Shown here piece by piece: positions 24,378 to 37,893 of a stretch of 64,000 bases of DNA. A program made the translations under genes and the position numbers. The notes beneath the pieces were generated by a model. It was not told the origin of the DNA. It saw nothing but the letters and a program-made list of their open reading frames with translations, and searched no databases. The stretch is from Capricornis sumatraensis (Eukaryota; Chordata; Mammalia; Artiodactyla; Bovidae): the NCBI RefSeq assembly GCF_032405125.1, contig NC_091091.1:7874001-7938000 (forward strand), in the 5' to 3' direction. Position 1 is the first letter of the stretch. Each line of letters begins with the position of its first letter.

Positions 24378-25620
24378 TGTAACAGTATGTGAACCATAAA
24401 CGTCCAGATGTTCAAGATGGATTTAGAAAAGGCAGGGGAACCAGAGATCAAAATGGAACCAGAGATCCAAATGTTGGATCATCAAAAAAAGTGAGAGAGT
24501 TCCAAAAAAAACACCTACTTCTGCTTTATTGACTATGCCAAAGGCTATGACTGTGTGGATCATAACAACTGTGGAAAATTCTTAAAGAGATGTGAATACC
24601 AGACCACCTGACCTGCCTCCTGAGAAATCTGTATGCAAGTCAAGAAGCAACAGTTAGCACTGGACATGGAACAACAGACTGGTTCCAAATCAGGAAAGGA
24701 GTACGTCAAGGCTGTATATTGTCACCCTGCTTATTTAACTTCTATGCAGAGTACATCATGAGAAATGATGGACTGGATGAAGCACAAGCTGGAATCAAGA
24801 TTGCCAGGAGAAATATCAATAACCTCAGATATGCAGATAACACCACCCTTATGGCAGAAAGTGAAGAGGAACTAAAACGCGTCTTGATGAAAGTGAAAGA
24901 GGAGAGTGAAAAAGTTGGCTTAAAACTCAACATTCAGAAAACTAAAATCATGGCATCTGGTCCCATCACTTCATGGCAAATAGATGGGGAAACAGTGGAA
25001 ATAGTGACACACTTTATTTTTTTGGTCTCAAAAATCACAACAGATGGGGACTGAACCCATGAAATTAAAAGACACTTGCTTCTTGGAAGAAAAGTTATGA
25101 CCAACCTAGACAGCATATTCAAAAGCAGAGACATTACTTTGCCAACAAAGGTCCGTCTAGTCAAAGCTATGCTTTCTCCAGTAGTTATGTATGGATCTGA
25201 GAGTTGGACTATTAAGAAAGCTGAGTGCTGAAGAATTGATGCTTTTAAACTGAGGTGTTGGAGAAGACTCTTGAGAGTCCCTTGGACTTCAAGGAGATCC
25301 AAATAGTCCATCCTAAAGGAGATCAGTCCTTGGTGTTCATTGGAAGGACTGATTCTAAAGCTGAAACTCCAATACTTTGGCCACCTGATGCGAAGAACTG
25401 ACTCATTTGAAAAGACCCTGATGCTGGGAAAGGTTGAAGGTCAGAGGAGAAAGGGATGACAGAGGATGAGATGGTTGGATGGCATCACCAACTCAATGGG
25501 CATGAGTTTGAGTAAACTCCAGGAGTTGGTGATGGATAGGGAGGCCTGGCATGCTGCAGTCCATGGGGTCCCAAAGAGTGGGACATGGCTGAGCGACTGA
25601 CCTGAACTGAACTGAAAATA
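24378..25620 (+). mobile_element. BovB LINE, 5'-truncated, 1.2 kb
   Basis: Sense BovB from inside the reverse-transcriptase region (AGTATGTGAACCATAAACG) to the 3' terminus (GAACTGAACTGAAAATA). A short duplication AAAAGTC flanks it (24371-24377, 25621-25627). The reading frame is broken by stops and a small internal duplication near 24441-24473. Confidence 0.93.
24719..25054 (+). pseudogene. BovB reverse-transcriptase fragment (dead)
   Basis: This 111-codon frame covers the second half of the RTE-type reverse-transcriptase palm and thumb. It begins in the conserved SPCLFNFYAEYIMRN stretch. The catalytic Tyr-Ala-Asp-Asp box reads YADN (LRYADNTTLMAESEEEL), so one metal-binding aspartate is lost. 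Upstream, the motif-A region is present in another frame (GACTATGCCAAAGG near 24533) with stops between. The frame ends early after HFIFLVSKITTDGD. It is a decayed copy with no expected activity. Confidence 0.9.
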
Positions 25621-25627
25621 AAAAGTC

Positions 25628-27874
25628 ATGGAATTACAAGAGGTTTAAGCAGTTGAGTGAAGTATTAGGATTTTACTATGTGGCTTTTCACAGGGAAAAT
25701 AGAGACAGCTTCTTTTTGCTTTTCCCACAATAGAAATAAGGGGCATTTTCTAAAGTGGGGCATTTTCCCTTAATGTTTCCTCTACAAAGATAGAGAACCG
25801 GACAAATAACTAAGAAAATGGACGCATTTTGTTTCTCCTAGAGAAATTGCTGGAAATCACCCTTAACTGTTGATGCTTCCTGCTCACTAAAGGATTACAG
25901 GCTAAAAACAAAAAACTTTGAAGTTCATTACAACAACAAAATTAAATCTTGGCAAAGACTGTAATAAGTGGAAACATAAGTGACATGGATATTGTAACGC
26001 TTTTGCCTTAATTATCTGATAGGGAAGTTGTTTGGGTAAAAGTAAAAAGAAAAAAAAAATCTGTGGCTTATTATGTTTTCTAAAACAATGCTGTGGTCTT
26101 GGTCTCCTTAAAACCTAAAAGAAGAAAATTTCTAATTCAAAATAACTTTGACATACAAACAAATATGTAATTTTTTTTCTTTTTATACAAATATTGAGTA
26201 TCTTGGCAAGCCACCAACTCTATGAAGCCTCTTGTATTTATTGGCCTCTGGAAAAAATTTTTTTAATTTATTTGGTATTACAAGCTAAGTTCTCATGTTT
26301 GACTTCCTCCTAAAATAAGAAAAAGTCCCTTTGAGCTATGAAGTTAGATAAAAATCTTGATGTGAACACTATTCTTAAGGAATCATATATCTTGTTTCTA
26401 ACAATGTGCTACTATCTTAGAATAAGATGGGACTGGTGAAGATTATATAAAGCATGTTGTGAGTTAAATAATGTGCTTATTACAAAAATGATTCACATAC
26501 TTTTTCTATTAAGATCTTGAAGCAAACAGACCTAGTCGCAGTAACCACTCTTAACTTATCACCATTTCTAGCTAAGAGGAACCATGATTCCTTGAGAAAA
26601 GGCTGATTTCAGGTTGAGAGAAGGAAATGAACACAAAGAATCTGGGGCATTTTGTCTTTCAGAAACCAAGGGAGCTCTTTGCAAATAATGGACTGTTGAA
26701 GAGGAAACAAGGAGTCACCTTGATGCACTGAATTTATAAAACTCTACAAATTCAAAAGATGGGGGGAAAAAAACACCTCATTTCTCACTAACAGGTAACT
26801 AAAGCACCATTTACTCACTCTGGAAATTGGTGATTAACGGGGAAAGAATAAAAAGCATTTGTCCTGCCTGTCTTGAATGAATAGTATGAGGGTAAACAGT
26901 CTATCAAAATCTTAACTGATGATGGAGAGGGTTTAGAGGAATTCCAGTTAATAGATACTGAAAGAATGATGAATTGGATAATGATCATATAAAAAGCCTA
27001 ATTAATTGATTCAGACAGTGATCATTATTAGTATCAAACCATTTTAAAATAAGTAGATATGAAACATGAACATGAAAGGATTAACCTATCACCTCCAAAT
27101 CCACTATTTCAATTTCAAGTAGCTGAAAGTCAAAATGTGGCTGGTTAGGCCCTATTTGCCTTCTGTTATGATGCAATATTGAAGTACAATGAACCTCCTA
27201 TGAAGTTTTCTTACCACAAAATGTTGATCATGAATCTAACCAGTCCTTTAGGTTTGATGATCCTTTATAACAAACACAAAGGATATAGAGTTACAAGGTG
27301 GATGATGCCATTTATAAATGATAAGACAAACCTGAAATGTGGGAGCTGCACCAGGGCAACTGATTCATTTCTTCAATAAGCTAATGGAGCTATTAAGAGG
27401 CTCTTCTAGATCAAAGGGACTTAAGAGACATAACCAATATTCAATGGATGGGATCTGTTTTGATCCCAAGTCAAACAAACCATTAAGAATAGATTTTTGA
27501 GAAAAGTCAGGAAAAACGAATAATGCCTAGATGTTGCTTTTGTTAGATGTAATGATACTATGGTTATGTAAAAGTCCTTGTTTTTAGAAGCTACATATGG
27601 AAGTTAAGTAGAGGGAGTGATATAATGTTAAGTGATTTGGTTAAAATATTTCAGTAAAAAATGAAATAAGGATTGATGAAACTGTTGGAATAAGATTGAT
27701 AATTGTTGAATCTGGGTGATGTTTTTAAGGGGAAGATTTCATTGCACTACCTTCTCTGATTGAAAAAGTGGGTAATAACAAGTCCTCAAAATTTATCTTA
27801 TGAAAATATGTATGTGAAAGTTGGGATCTAAAAGTATACAGATCTGTTTTGCCAGCAGACATCTGGTGGCTAGT
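25628..27874. other. Intronic sequence, no feature recognised
   Basis: AT-rich intron with no recognisable repeat or exon over 2.2 kb. Confidence 0.5.
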
Positions 27875-28066
27875 GTGAAGCCCTGTTTAACCATTTACAA
27901 GTTACGTGACCTTTGGATTAATTCTTTTAGGCCTCAGTTTCTTTATCTATAAAAATCAGGGAAAATAAGAATATTTGCTTCACAGAATTATGGTCAGGAT
28001 TACATAAGAATTCATGTAAAGCCTAGGATTTAAGTGCTCAAAAAATGTGAACCATTATTGTCATTA
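27875..28066 (+). mobile_element. MIR SINE
   Basis: Sense MIR: TTACAAGTTACGTGACC, CCTCAGTTTCTTTATCTATA, GGTCAGGATTACATAAG and TTTAAGTGCTCAAAAAATG. Confidence 0.78.
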
Positions 28067-28145
28067 TCACTATATTTATATTTATTAAAAATATAAGAAA
28101 AACAGGATAATCATGTAATCAGAGTATTTCAGCATTAATGAAGTG

Positions 28146-28272
28146 AAGTGAAGTGAATTCACTCAGTTTTGTCTGACTCTTCGCGACCCCATGGACTGTA
28201 GCCTACCAGGCTCCTCCATCCATGGGATTTTCCAGGCAAGAGTAGTGGAGTGGGTTGCCATTTCCTTCTCCA
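28146..28272 (-). mobile_element. Bov-A/Bov-tA 3' fragment
   Basis: Minus-strand Bov-A body that stops at CCATTTCCTTCTCC. It is bounded by a perfect 17-bp duplication TCAGCATTAATGAAGTG at 28129-28145 and 28273-28289. Confidence 0.93.
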
Positions 28273-28300
28273 TCAGCATTAATGAAGTGGTTTCAAATAC

Positions 28301-29010
28301 CAAAAGCACATGAAATGATGATTAGAGAAATGCAAATAAAAACAACAATGAGGTATCACCTCACACCAGTCAAAATGGCCATCATCCAAAAATCTACAAA
28401 CAGTAAATGCTGGAGAGGGTGTGGAGAACAGGGAACCCTCCTACACTTAGACTGGTAGGAGTGTAAACTGATACAGCTTCTGTGGAGAACAGTCGGAGGT
28501 TCCTTAAAAGACTAAACGTAGAACTACCATATGATCCAACAGTCCTACTCCTGGGCATCTACCCAGAAAAAAAAAAACAACCATAGTTTGAAAAGATACA
28601 TGCACTCCAGTGTTCACTGAAGCACTACTTACACTAATAGCTAGGACATGGATGCAACCTGAATATCCAGCAACAGATGAATGGAAAATGATATCACTTA
28701 TATGTGGAATCTTGAAGTGTATAGATTTACAGAACAGAAACAGATTTACAGACGTGGAAAACAAACTTATGATCACTAAGGGGGAAAGGCAGAAGGAGTG
28801 ATAGATTGGGAGACTGGGACATACACACTACTGTGTATAAAACAGATAATGAGAACCTGCTGCACAGCACAGGGGACTCCAGTTAGAACTCTGTAATGGC
28901 CTATACGGGAAGGGAATCTACAAAAGTCTGAATTATAACTGATTCACTTTGATATACAGCAGAAACTAACACAACATTGTAAATCAACTACACCCCAATA
29001 AAAATTAATT
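28301..29010 (+). mobile_element. L1 3' end: ORF2 C-terminus and 3' UTR
   Basis: Sense L1. The cysteine-rich C-terminal region of ORF2 is visible (peptide WRGCGEQGTLLHL near 28412-28450), followed by the 3' UTR with CACTACTGTGTATAAAACAG and CAACTACACCCCAATAAAA. A short AAATAC pair flanks it. Stops and frameshifts break the frame. Confidence 0.88.
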
Positions 29011-29311
29011 AAATACACACATTCTGATTTAATAGAATATATTTACATTTCTAGATTCTGGGAGACTTGGGTTGTTTTAATTACTTGAACATTTTAGTTA
29101 ATTGGTATTTATTTTATAAAAATTATATGTAAAAGTTATTAGTTAAAAAAATAGAATGAAGTACTGAAAATAAATAAGGCTTTGTCTTGCAGTTCAGAAA
29201 AGTATGATACTCCCGGTCCTCACTAGCATTAGTATGCACACAACAATACTTGTTTGAACTATTTGAACTTTCTAATTGTTAAGATTTTTCGCAAATAGGA
29301 GCTTATACTAT

Positions 29312-29522
29312 GTGTGTGCTGAGGTGCTCAGCTGTGTCTGAGTCTTTCGAAACTCCATGGACTGCAGCTTGCCAAGCTCCTCTGCCCATGGAATTTTCCA
29401 GGCAAGAATAGTGGAGTGGGGTGCCATTTCCTCCTCCAAGGGATTTTCCTGATCCAGGGATTGAACCCTTGTCTCTTCCATCTCCTGCACTGGTAGGCAG
29501 ATTCTTTACCAGTAGCTCCACC
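29312..29522 (-). mobile_element. Bov-tA SINE
   Basis: Minus-strand Bov-tA with a TGTGTGTGC-type tail and a small insertion (TTCCATCTCC) in the tRNA-like part. Confidence 0.92.
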
Positions 29523-29587
29523 TATTGTTTATGTCTCTAACAAAGGCAGAGATAAACTCACATTTATAAGCATCTATGGTGATTACA

Positions 29588-29845
29588 ATGGCACCCCACT
29601 CCAGTACTCTTGCCCGGAAAATCCCATGGATGGAGGAGCCTGGAAGGCTTCAGTCCATGGGATTGCTAAGTCAGACATGACTGAGTGACTTCACTTTCAC
29701 TTTTCACTTTCATGCACTGGAGAAGGAAATGGCAACCCACTCCAGTGTTCTTGCCTGGAGAATCCCAGGGATGGGGGAGCTTGGTGGGCTGCTGTCTATG
29801 GGGTCACACGGAGTCAAACACTACTGAAGTGACTTAGCAATAGCA
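29588..29845 (+). mobile_element. Bov-A2 SINE, full dimer
   Basis: Both monomers are present. The tail is degraded to GCAATAGC. A perfect 12-bp duplication ATGGTGATTACA lies at 29576-29587 and 29846-29857. Confidence 0.95.
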
Positions 29846-29857
29846 ATGGTGATTACA

Positions 29858-32373
29858 AGATTATTTAAGCTTTCAAAATCTGAAGGTAGCTTAAGAATAG
29901 AAAGAAGTGACTCTAAAAAGCTGGCAAAGAGTCCCCAAAGGCAGGATAACTTTATTTTTTGCTTCTGTTTCATCTATAAGCATAAGACTCCAAATGTTAC
30001 AACCTAATCAGGGTCATTCTTTTGAAATGCAGGCGAAAGCTTGGGATCAGTTAATATTGATAACTGGCAAATGGAAGTCAGTCCACTAGGACCTGAGGGG
30101 TTTGAGAGAATGAGGAAAATTCTTCATCTTATTCAGCCCCCTTTCTCCCTGACCCAGGCACAAATGTATACCTCCAAGGGGACAGAGGGAGAATTGATAA
30201 GGACAAGGAAGTTTTAAGTTATACTTTATCAAAACTTTGTCAGCAACCATATCACATAGCATCATAGAGAACAGAACCCGTAGAGATTTACAAACAAATC
30301 TACGTAAGTTAAATGCTCCCTTGGCTCAAAACATTTCTGTAATTGTTTATACAGAAAAATATTTGTTAAAAATAATTAAAATCCTTAGGTTGATATTGAT
30401 GTCCCTTCTAAAAGCTCATATAGCATTCTATACTTCCTGACCTCTTATTAAATAACACCACACTGAATAATATAATTGGCTGCATTTATTAGATTTTAAG
30501 TTTCTCAAGAAGAGAACATACCGGTTTTGTATTCTCTTTGATGAGTACGTGTCTGGCATATTTGAACTTAAAAAATGTTGACTTACGTTTTCACCATAAC
30601 GATGTATTGTCCTTTGATATGGAAATGACTACATGGAAATGACTACACAGGCATTTGTATTTGTTTTGCATACTGACAGATGTGCCCCTTGCCCCTCTCG
30701 CGTTCTTTTGTCTGCTTGAATTCAATTGCATGCATTTTAAGGTACTTAACTGACCAAGGGGGTGTGATCTGTAGCCACTAGGTAAGTCTAACTGTTCAAG
30801 GCACACACTAAATAGCATATAGTTTTAAAAAGTAAATTGAAAGTATAATAAATACTACAACTGAATTAGGAGGGAGGCATTTATATTGATTTATTAGAAT
30901 CCAAACCTTTTGACTACAGTCATATTAAGAAATACATTTTTTATCATATCATCTCTTACGCACAGGGAAATACAAATCGATACTACTGCATGTGATATAC
31001 TTGAAATAATAAAAATGTTGGTCATGGTACACTACATGAATTTTACAATCCCTAGAGGTTTGTAACTCAGAGTTTGAACCATACTACAAAGGTTTATTCT
31101 TTTATAATAATCCCAGAAGTCAACTATTTTAAATTATTATTCTCCTTGGGATCTTTTTAACAATCCCACAGTCTATGTATTTTCCTAGTTCTTGCTAACT
31201 TTCTTCTCTTGCACAGAAATTTCCACATTCTCTGCATTTCAAATGTCTACCTTCTGCATTTGAGGATGTACAGATGCCAACACCTTATAGACTGACATGG
31301 CTATGTCTCTCTAATTATTTCTGGCTCTTTCATTAATCAGCAGGGAGTCAAATTGACCAGTATTTGGCTTTTGAAAGCACTTGGGAACAGTAATCATGTC
31401 AGTGGGCAGAAGGATGGCAATATAGCATTGTGTTGGCAGGATCTATCGTTTGTGATTACCACAAAGGTGGAATTTAAGAATGCTGTGCCCTTAATTTCTA
31501 AAAGTTAATGAAACCACGTCGACAGAACTTGTAAGGTAAAAACACTGCTATTTGAAGGGACTGTCTAATCTGTGACTTGTAGTTCTCAAAAGCACTTCAA
31601 TTTCACAATACAAGCTTGTATTTTATTACCAGTGTAATATCAGTTCTCTATTATAAATATTAGTTTTACCTAAAATCTGTTTTTGTGTTTTCTGTCTTAA
31701 TACAATGCCATGTTTTACCATTACAACCTGATGGGTTACATGAATGGAAAGAATATTCATTGTATTATATACACAAAGTAATTACATTTGAGACAATGAT
31801 AGTGACTTAGCATCTAATGTGAGAAATGTCAGTCAACAATGTGTGGAACAAAATGAGACTGTATATTTTCCCAGCTTTGGCAAATTTACCAACTCTACCA
31901 CCTCAAAACAACAGTTTTAGCATTCTGGTAAGCCAAGTTCTCCCAATGAATTGATTGTCCCATTATGCTTAAAAGCCTGCTTCTTTGAAGGAGTAAATAT
32001 AACTTTAAAAAATGGTGAGTATTAAGCAGGAATGAGGAAATCTTAATTGAACATGGGCAAATTACTTTCTATAATTTGTATTCTAGCACCTGAATTAGGT
32101 AAACTTTGGCCAACTCTAAACTGTGACACTTTTATTGCACCTAAGCTTTTCTCCTAGAAGTGAAACTATGGGAAAGTGAGGCTCATTTTCAACATCAGAT
32201 TAAATTCTGTAGTCTGACACTAATACAATTTCAGTGTATAAAAATTTTTGTATTTCGTATCCTCCATAATTTTGTATTTATTTGTCTTCTTTTTATACCG
32301 ATGGTTCTCAACTAGGGAAGATTCTGTTCTCCCTCCACACCCTGGTTGCCCTGGAAAATATTTTGCAAATTCT
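29858..32373. other. Intronic sequence with one possible L2 end
   Basis: An L2 3'-end-like scrap lies at about 30478-30580 (TTTCTCAAGAAGAGAACATA, GTGTCTGGCATATTTG). Otherwise AT-rich intron with nothing recognised. Confidence 0.4.
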
Positions 32374-32595
32374 ACCAAGTGGCCCTAGTGGTAAAGAACC
32401 TGGCTGCCAACGCAGGAGACATGAGACTCAGGTTCGATCCCTGGGTTGGGAAGATCCCCTGGAAAAGGGAATAGCAACCTACTCCATTATTCTTGCCTGG
32501 AGAATCCCATGGCAAGAGAAGCCTGACAGGCTATGGTCCATAGGGTCCCAAAGAGTCAGACACAACTGGAGCGACTTAGCATGCAGGTGTGCACC
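32374..32595 (+). mobile_element. Bov-tA SINE
   Basis: Plus-strand Bov-tA: tRNA-like head GTGGCCCTAGTGGTAAAG, GGTTCGATCCCTGG B-box, Bov-A body ending GGAGCGACTTAGCATGC. Confidence 0.93.
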
Positions 32596-32644
32596 AACAT
32601 TTTTGATTGTCATGACTTGAGTGGTGGGTGTATGATACTGGCAC

Positions 32645-32975
32645 CTAACGACTTAATCTCTGGGAAATATATATTTGGTCTTTGTCCCTGGTTCCTGGCA
32701 CATAGCTCCTAAAACCCTTGGAGTCCTGGAGTGGTCAGTGCCTCTTTGGCATACTAATGAGGTGGTGGTCCTGAGATAGCTTCAGGATGGAGGCTGGTCA
32801 CGAGAAAGAGCAAAGCATGATTAGAGTGTTAGAACTTTCAGCTCTACCCCCAACCTCTGGAGAGGGGTTAGGAACTTGAGGTTGCCTAAATCACAGGAAC
32901 CGATCATTTAATCAGTTCTGCCAACACAATGAAGTCTGTCTACATAATAAGAACCTCTAAATAGCGGGATTAGGA
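32645..32975 (+). mobile_element. Old interspersed repeat, LTR-like, unnamed
   Basis: The words TGGTTCCTGGCACATAGCTC, GGAGTGGTCAGTGCC, GAGGTGGTGGTCCTG, CTTCAGGATGGAGGCTGGTC and CAGCTCTACCCCCAACCTC follow the order of an old dispersed mammalian repeat that I take to be LTR-derived. I cannot assign the family. It has no coding capacity. Confidence 0.4.
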
Positions 32976-34387
32976 GACCTTCAGGGTAAGTCATGTACTC
33001 TTCTTGTTCACATCATCACTCAGAAAAACACCATCGGTCATTTGGTCTGTTATAAAGGTGTCAGCCTTTCAATGGCCATTTTTTTTGTTTTGTTTTTAAA
33101 TCTCAAGGCAACTTTTTGGATCCTGTTTGAAAACAATTGTTAGACACACTAAAACATATTCTTTACATTAATCTAACTGTTCATGTAATATAATAAAGTT
33201 AAGAGGCTTAAGAGTAAAAAAAAGGAGCCCCATCCAGAGGAGTGTCCAAAATAACCTGCTTACCAGCATGGCGAACAAGAGACTTGATTTGGAAGAGGAA
33301 AATAATTTTCAGTAAAATATATGTTTAACTAAATTGTGACATTTTGATAGGCAAATGTTACTAGCACAATAAACACACTGTGCTTAAAAAAATAAAGCAG
33401 GATCATTTTAAACAAAAAAACTTAGAAAAACTGATGGGGAATTTCCCTATGAATCATAGTTTCCAAGTCCTTAAACAGAAAGTGATTTTGAAATTAATCA
33501 TTTTAGGAAGCTGCTTTATCCACTTTGTAAGACCATCAGAATGATTACTTTTCAATATGCTCAATCAGTAACTTACCTGGGTTGTCTAAAATGTTTGAAC
33601 TGTTTCTGAGTATCAGAGTAATAGGCTGGCTTCCTGAAGTAATTAATAAAGTTGATAAAGTTGACTAGTGTTTCCAATCTATGCACTGGAGGAAACTGGT
33701 GTGATATACACAAACGCCTGTGAGCAACAGCCATGCTTCACTTTTATGATATCTCATCTTTCTCAAATAACAATTTAAAGATGTAAATCAACATGGTGTA
33801 TTATGTTCATTGTATCAAAATGACTTATGCTGCCATTTTAATTCATTATTTAAAAATCCTTTCTTTCTAAAAGGATTCAGGGGGGGAAATGTTGGTATAA
33901 CATTTCCAGTTTCAGAGGCACTCTATAATTTTCTAATGGCATTTTATTGAAAGATAGACTGGCTTATTATCATATCTAAATGTCACATTGGCAAGAGAAA
34001 ATTGTATGTATAATGATGAAAATGGAAACTGCTCTGTTTCTAAAAGCTAATTTACTGAACTACAGCGAGTTATCAAAACATAATTCAAGCAAAACTGTAT
34101 GATTTTTAAAATATTCTGAGTAAATTAAGCATTAACAATACTTGCAGATTCTAAGAGGAAGGAAATAAAAGTGACTTAGTGACTTCTTTTAACATATAGA
34201 TCCACAAAGTATTCTAGCATCCCTAAGAATCTGTTTTTCTATTGACAGTCACGAAGATGTCTGTATTATCAATTTAGAAAACTCCAAAGGTAAAAATATT
34301 GTTTATGTAAAAGGGAATTACATTTCTAAAAGAATGGCTGTTAACTTCCACATTCTAAGCATCTGAACTAGAAGGAATTTCAAGATG
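32976..34387. other. Intronic sequence, no feature recognised
   Basis: AT-rich intron, nothing recognised. Confidence 0.5.
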
Positions 34388-34535
34388 ATCGTTTTTACAG
34401 ACTAGAAAACAGGTCCAGAGGTGCTAGTTAGGTTCTAGGCCTTGTGACCCACGTCACACGGAGAAGTTGGTGCCATTGCTGTAACTGAGACCCAGGTCTC
34501 CCGACTCCAAGGAAATACTCCTCTTGCTCTGTGAG
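34388..34535 (-). mobile_element. MIR SINE fragment
   Basis: Reverse-complement MIR 5' half: TTACAGACTAGAAAACAGG, CTTGTGACCCACGTCACACG and GACCCAGGTCTCCCGACTCC. Confidence 0.65.
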
Positions 34536-34655
34536 CATGTGAGCATCAGGGTTGCTCTTACTAGGTTCAAAGGTTTTTCCCCTCTACTATGGTCCGATAG
34601 TGAATATAAAGCAGGATTATTAATTATGCTATAGAATTAAGCTATACGCCATCTT

Positions 34656-34867
34656 GGGCTTCCCTGGCTCAGACAATGAAGAATCTGCCTACAATGCTGG
34701 AGATCCTGGTTTGATCCCTGGGTTGGGAAGATTCCCTGGAGAAGGGCATGGCAACCCACTCCAGTATTCTTGCCTGGAGAATCTTCATGGACAGAGGAGC
34801 CTGGAGGGCTACAGTCCATGGTGTGGCAAAGAGCCAGACACAACTGAGCAACTAAGCACAGCACATA
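34656..34867 (+). mobile_element. Bov-tA SINE
   Basis: Plus-strand Bov-tA beginning at GGGCTTCCCTGGCTCAGAC, with a complete body ending in GAGCAACTAAGCACAGC. Confidence 0.93.
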
Positions 34868-37130
34868 CACTGTATCTTAACTCCACAGAGAGGGACCCCC
34901 TTCACTGAAGAATAAAAGATATTCTGGTCATATATTATTATTTTTCAATGCAACTACTGAGAACGCAAAGGGATCTATTACTAATACTATTGACAGACAG
35001 TATTCTTTTTGCTTTTTAAAAGGTATACATCACAACAGATTCTATAATGTAACAAAACAACAAAAAGACAGGAGCACTGGGATGCTCTCTTTTGCCCTGA
35101 AGTTTGGGGCTCTGGAAAGGCTGATCTAATTGCCACATGGGACCAAAATATCCTTAGAATTTAAAGAGCTCTTGATGTTTAGAAAGTAATTTCCAGTTGT
35201 TGTTATGTACTATGACAACAGTGGAAAGGAATCAGCTTTCCTTTTCAGAAGAAAGCACAGTCAATAATCAAATGCTTGTCTGCATCCACCAAGCAAGTCA
35301 GCAGCACTAGATTTTCAACTATCTTTAGGTCTCTGCTGTCAACTAGAAAAGATTGCATGCAGGGACATACTGAGATCCACCTTCATAAAGCCTGGTGACC
35401 TAGGAATCTTAAAGATAAGCAAAATGGAGAAGAAATTAGCAAATGGACTTTGAAGGTTGAAACAGAAATAAAAATACTTCTACCCAAGGCCAAGTAGTTT
35501 TATCCTTAAAATAACTTTTTTTTTAAAAATCAGTCATACTGCATTTGAAAAACTCTACTTTGATGCTGTCTGTAATCACAAGTCACACTAAAGTCTGAAT
35601 CCGCTAGCACTGGTGCCCTGAGAAACTCATTTTTACTTCTTTCCAGGCAGATTACATGTACTAGCCTTTGAGAAGTAAACAGCCCTTGTACAGCTGAAAG
35701 TCCAATTATTAGTTCAGGGCCAACTGCTACAAATTTTTCAAACCTCCTATACTTTGTCCTGCTATAAAAAGGAACATAATTTTTATTGCCCAGAGAATGG
35801 GATTGTCTTCTAACTTATTCAACCCGAGAAGTGGTCAGCAAATTCTAATTCTAGTTTGAGGGTTATTTCATAATGCCATTCTTAGTGTTCTTTCCATTTA
35901 ACTGGCATATAGTTCCCTGTTTGGAACAGGATATTACTCACTTGAATTCTTTCCATAGGGGGAAAAACAATTTTCCAGGCTCATTTCCCTGAGAATTGCT
36001 TAGATCAAGACCAAGTTGGTTGAAATAAATTGTTGATAAGATTGTGAGAATACTAAGATCTTTACTCTGAAATGCTTAGCAGAAAAACACTAATAAGAAA
36101 GTCCAAAATTTCAAAGTCAGAGCGTTCAAAAGAGCAACCCCATGTGCATTTGATTGTGCATTTAAAAGCTAATGTTTGTTAGATGCTAGAGGACTCTGGG
36201 GCATTGGGGAAGATGTTACTGAACAATACAGACCTCTGTTCTGATTTGCATGCCTTGTGTGTTTTGAGATGCATTTGATGAGTGAATTTTCAAAGGTCTG
36301 AGCAACAATGGCAGTTCCCTCTGTGAGCCAAAGAGCTCCGAGCAACCTCTCCTTGACAAGCAGAGTGAGCGACTGAAGGGTTGCCTCTGCTAATGAAATG
36401 TAACAGGAGAACACCTTTCCCTGCTGTCACGTTGTGTCAAACAGCAAGGCTCGGCACCAAAAGTAATCCTGAAAACATCAGACTAAAATGTTCCTTGTAA
36501 ATAGAGGGGGGCTTTAAATCAGTGAGGACTAATTATAGAAATGGGAATAAAACATTTATGTGGACTACATCAAAAGGGCCAAAAGAGCAGTCCATATGTT
36601 GGCAGCATCCTGTACAGTTATTGGGTCAGGGAAAGTGACTGTGGCGCGTCGTGGGTTCAGCAGTGATAAGTCAGTCAACCTGGGTACGTCCACTGATTTG
36701 TGCATCATTCTTTTTCTGGGAGATGATGATACAGGTCCTGCTTTGTCGACTAGCCCTATTTCTGGCTCTCTACCACAGTTTCATCTTTCTTGTTTACTTT
36801 TAACTTTTCTTTTTGTATTACATGCATCTATGATGACAGTCCCTTTTTTGGGACAAGGTAGAGAATGAATGAACATTTTGCACTGAGGTACATGGTGCCT
36901 CTCTTTCCTCTCTATGCTCATGTTATCTCTGCAGGAAAAGGGACTTAGTTGCAAACTTATGCTAGGGTGTTAGGAAAAAATGTTTAATTATTCTTAGGAG
37001 AATCTTTAATTTTTACATTTCTTTAGCATGAGGACAATATTTAAAACTAACGAAATACTACATAATGTGAGAGAGAAAAGTGAAAAACTAAATGTGTCCA
37101 CTTCAGTGGACATTTAGGTTGCTTTCAGGG
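34868..37130. other. Intronic sequence, no feature recognised
   Basis: No repeat or exon recognised. A small CpG-containing patch near 36640-36730 has no splice-flanked frame that I can support. Confidence 0.5.
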
Positions 37131-37640
37131 CCTGGAAGGATGGATAAAGAAGACGTGGTACAATGTACACATGGACTATTAGTCAGAAAAAGAATGAAAT
37201 AATGCCATTTGCAGCAACATGGCTGGACTGAGAGATTGCCACACTGATGAAGTAAGTCAGACAAGTATATATCAATATATCATATGATATTGCTTATATG
37301 TGGACTCTAAAAAAAATGGAACAAATGAACCTATTTACAAAAAAGAAACAGAGTCACAGGTGCAGAAAACAAATTTACAGTTACCAAGAGGGAAAGAGGG
37401 GAGGGATAAATTGGAAGATTGGGATTGACATATACATACTACTCTATATAAAATAGATAATTAATAAGAACCTACTGTACAGCACAGAGAATGCTAATCA
37501 ATACTCTGTAATGACCTATATGGGAAAAGAATCTATAAAAGAGTGGATATATGTATCACTGATTCACTTCATTGTACAGTAGAAATTTAACACAACATTA
37601 CAAATCAGCTATACTCCAATAAAACTAATTCCCCAAATTA
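37131..37640 (+). mobile_element. L1 3' end
   Basis: Sense L1 of the same 3'-UTR type as those at 10778 and 28301: TGGATAAAGAAGACGTGG, CAGCAACATGGCTGGACTG, ACTCTATATAAAATAGATAA and CAGCTATACTCCAATAAAAC. The 5' end is approximate. Confidence 0.87.
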
Positions 37641-37774
37641 AAAAAACATCACTTCACAAAGTGGTACAAACCTTACCCAGGATAAGAGTCTGACTCTTTT
37701 TTTTTGAAGTTCTACTTCTGTCTAGGAAACTTAAAAGGACCTGAGACCCTCTCACCTAGTATTGAACTCCCTCG

Positions 37775-37893
37775 GTCTTTTTTTTAAAATGCCAGGTGGC
37801 ATGATGGATCTCAGTTCCCTGATCAGGGATGGAACCCAGGCCCCCTGCATTGGGAGCACCAAGTCATAACCAATGGACCACCAGGGAAGTCCC
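37775..37893 (-). mobile_element. CHR-2 type SINE
   Basis: Minus-strand tRNA-Glu SINE. The T-run tail is at the left, GTTCCCTGATCAGGGATGG is in the middle and the head (GGACCACCAGGGAAGTCCC on plus) is at the right. Confidence 0.88.

Noticed and set aside
24441..24480. Possible exon or novel repeat at the 5' end of the BovB at 24.4 kb
   Set aside because: It is a small internal duplication around CCAGAGATC within decayed BovB coding sequence.
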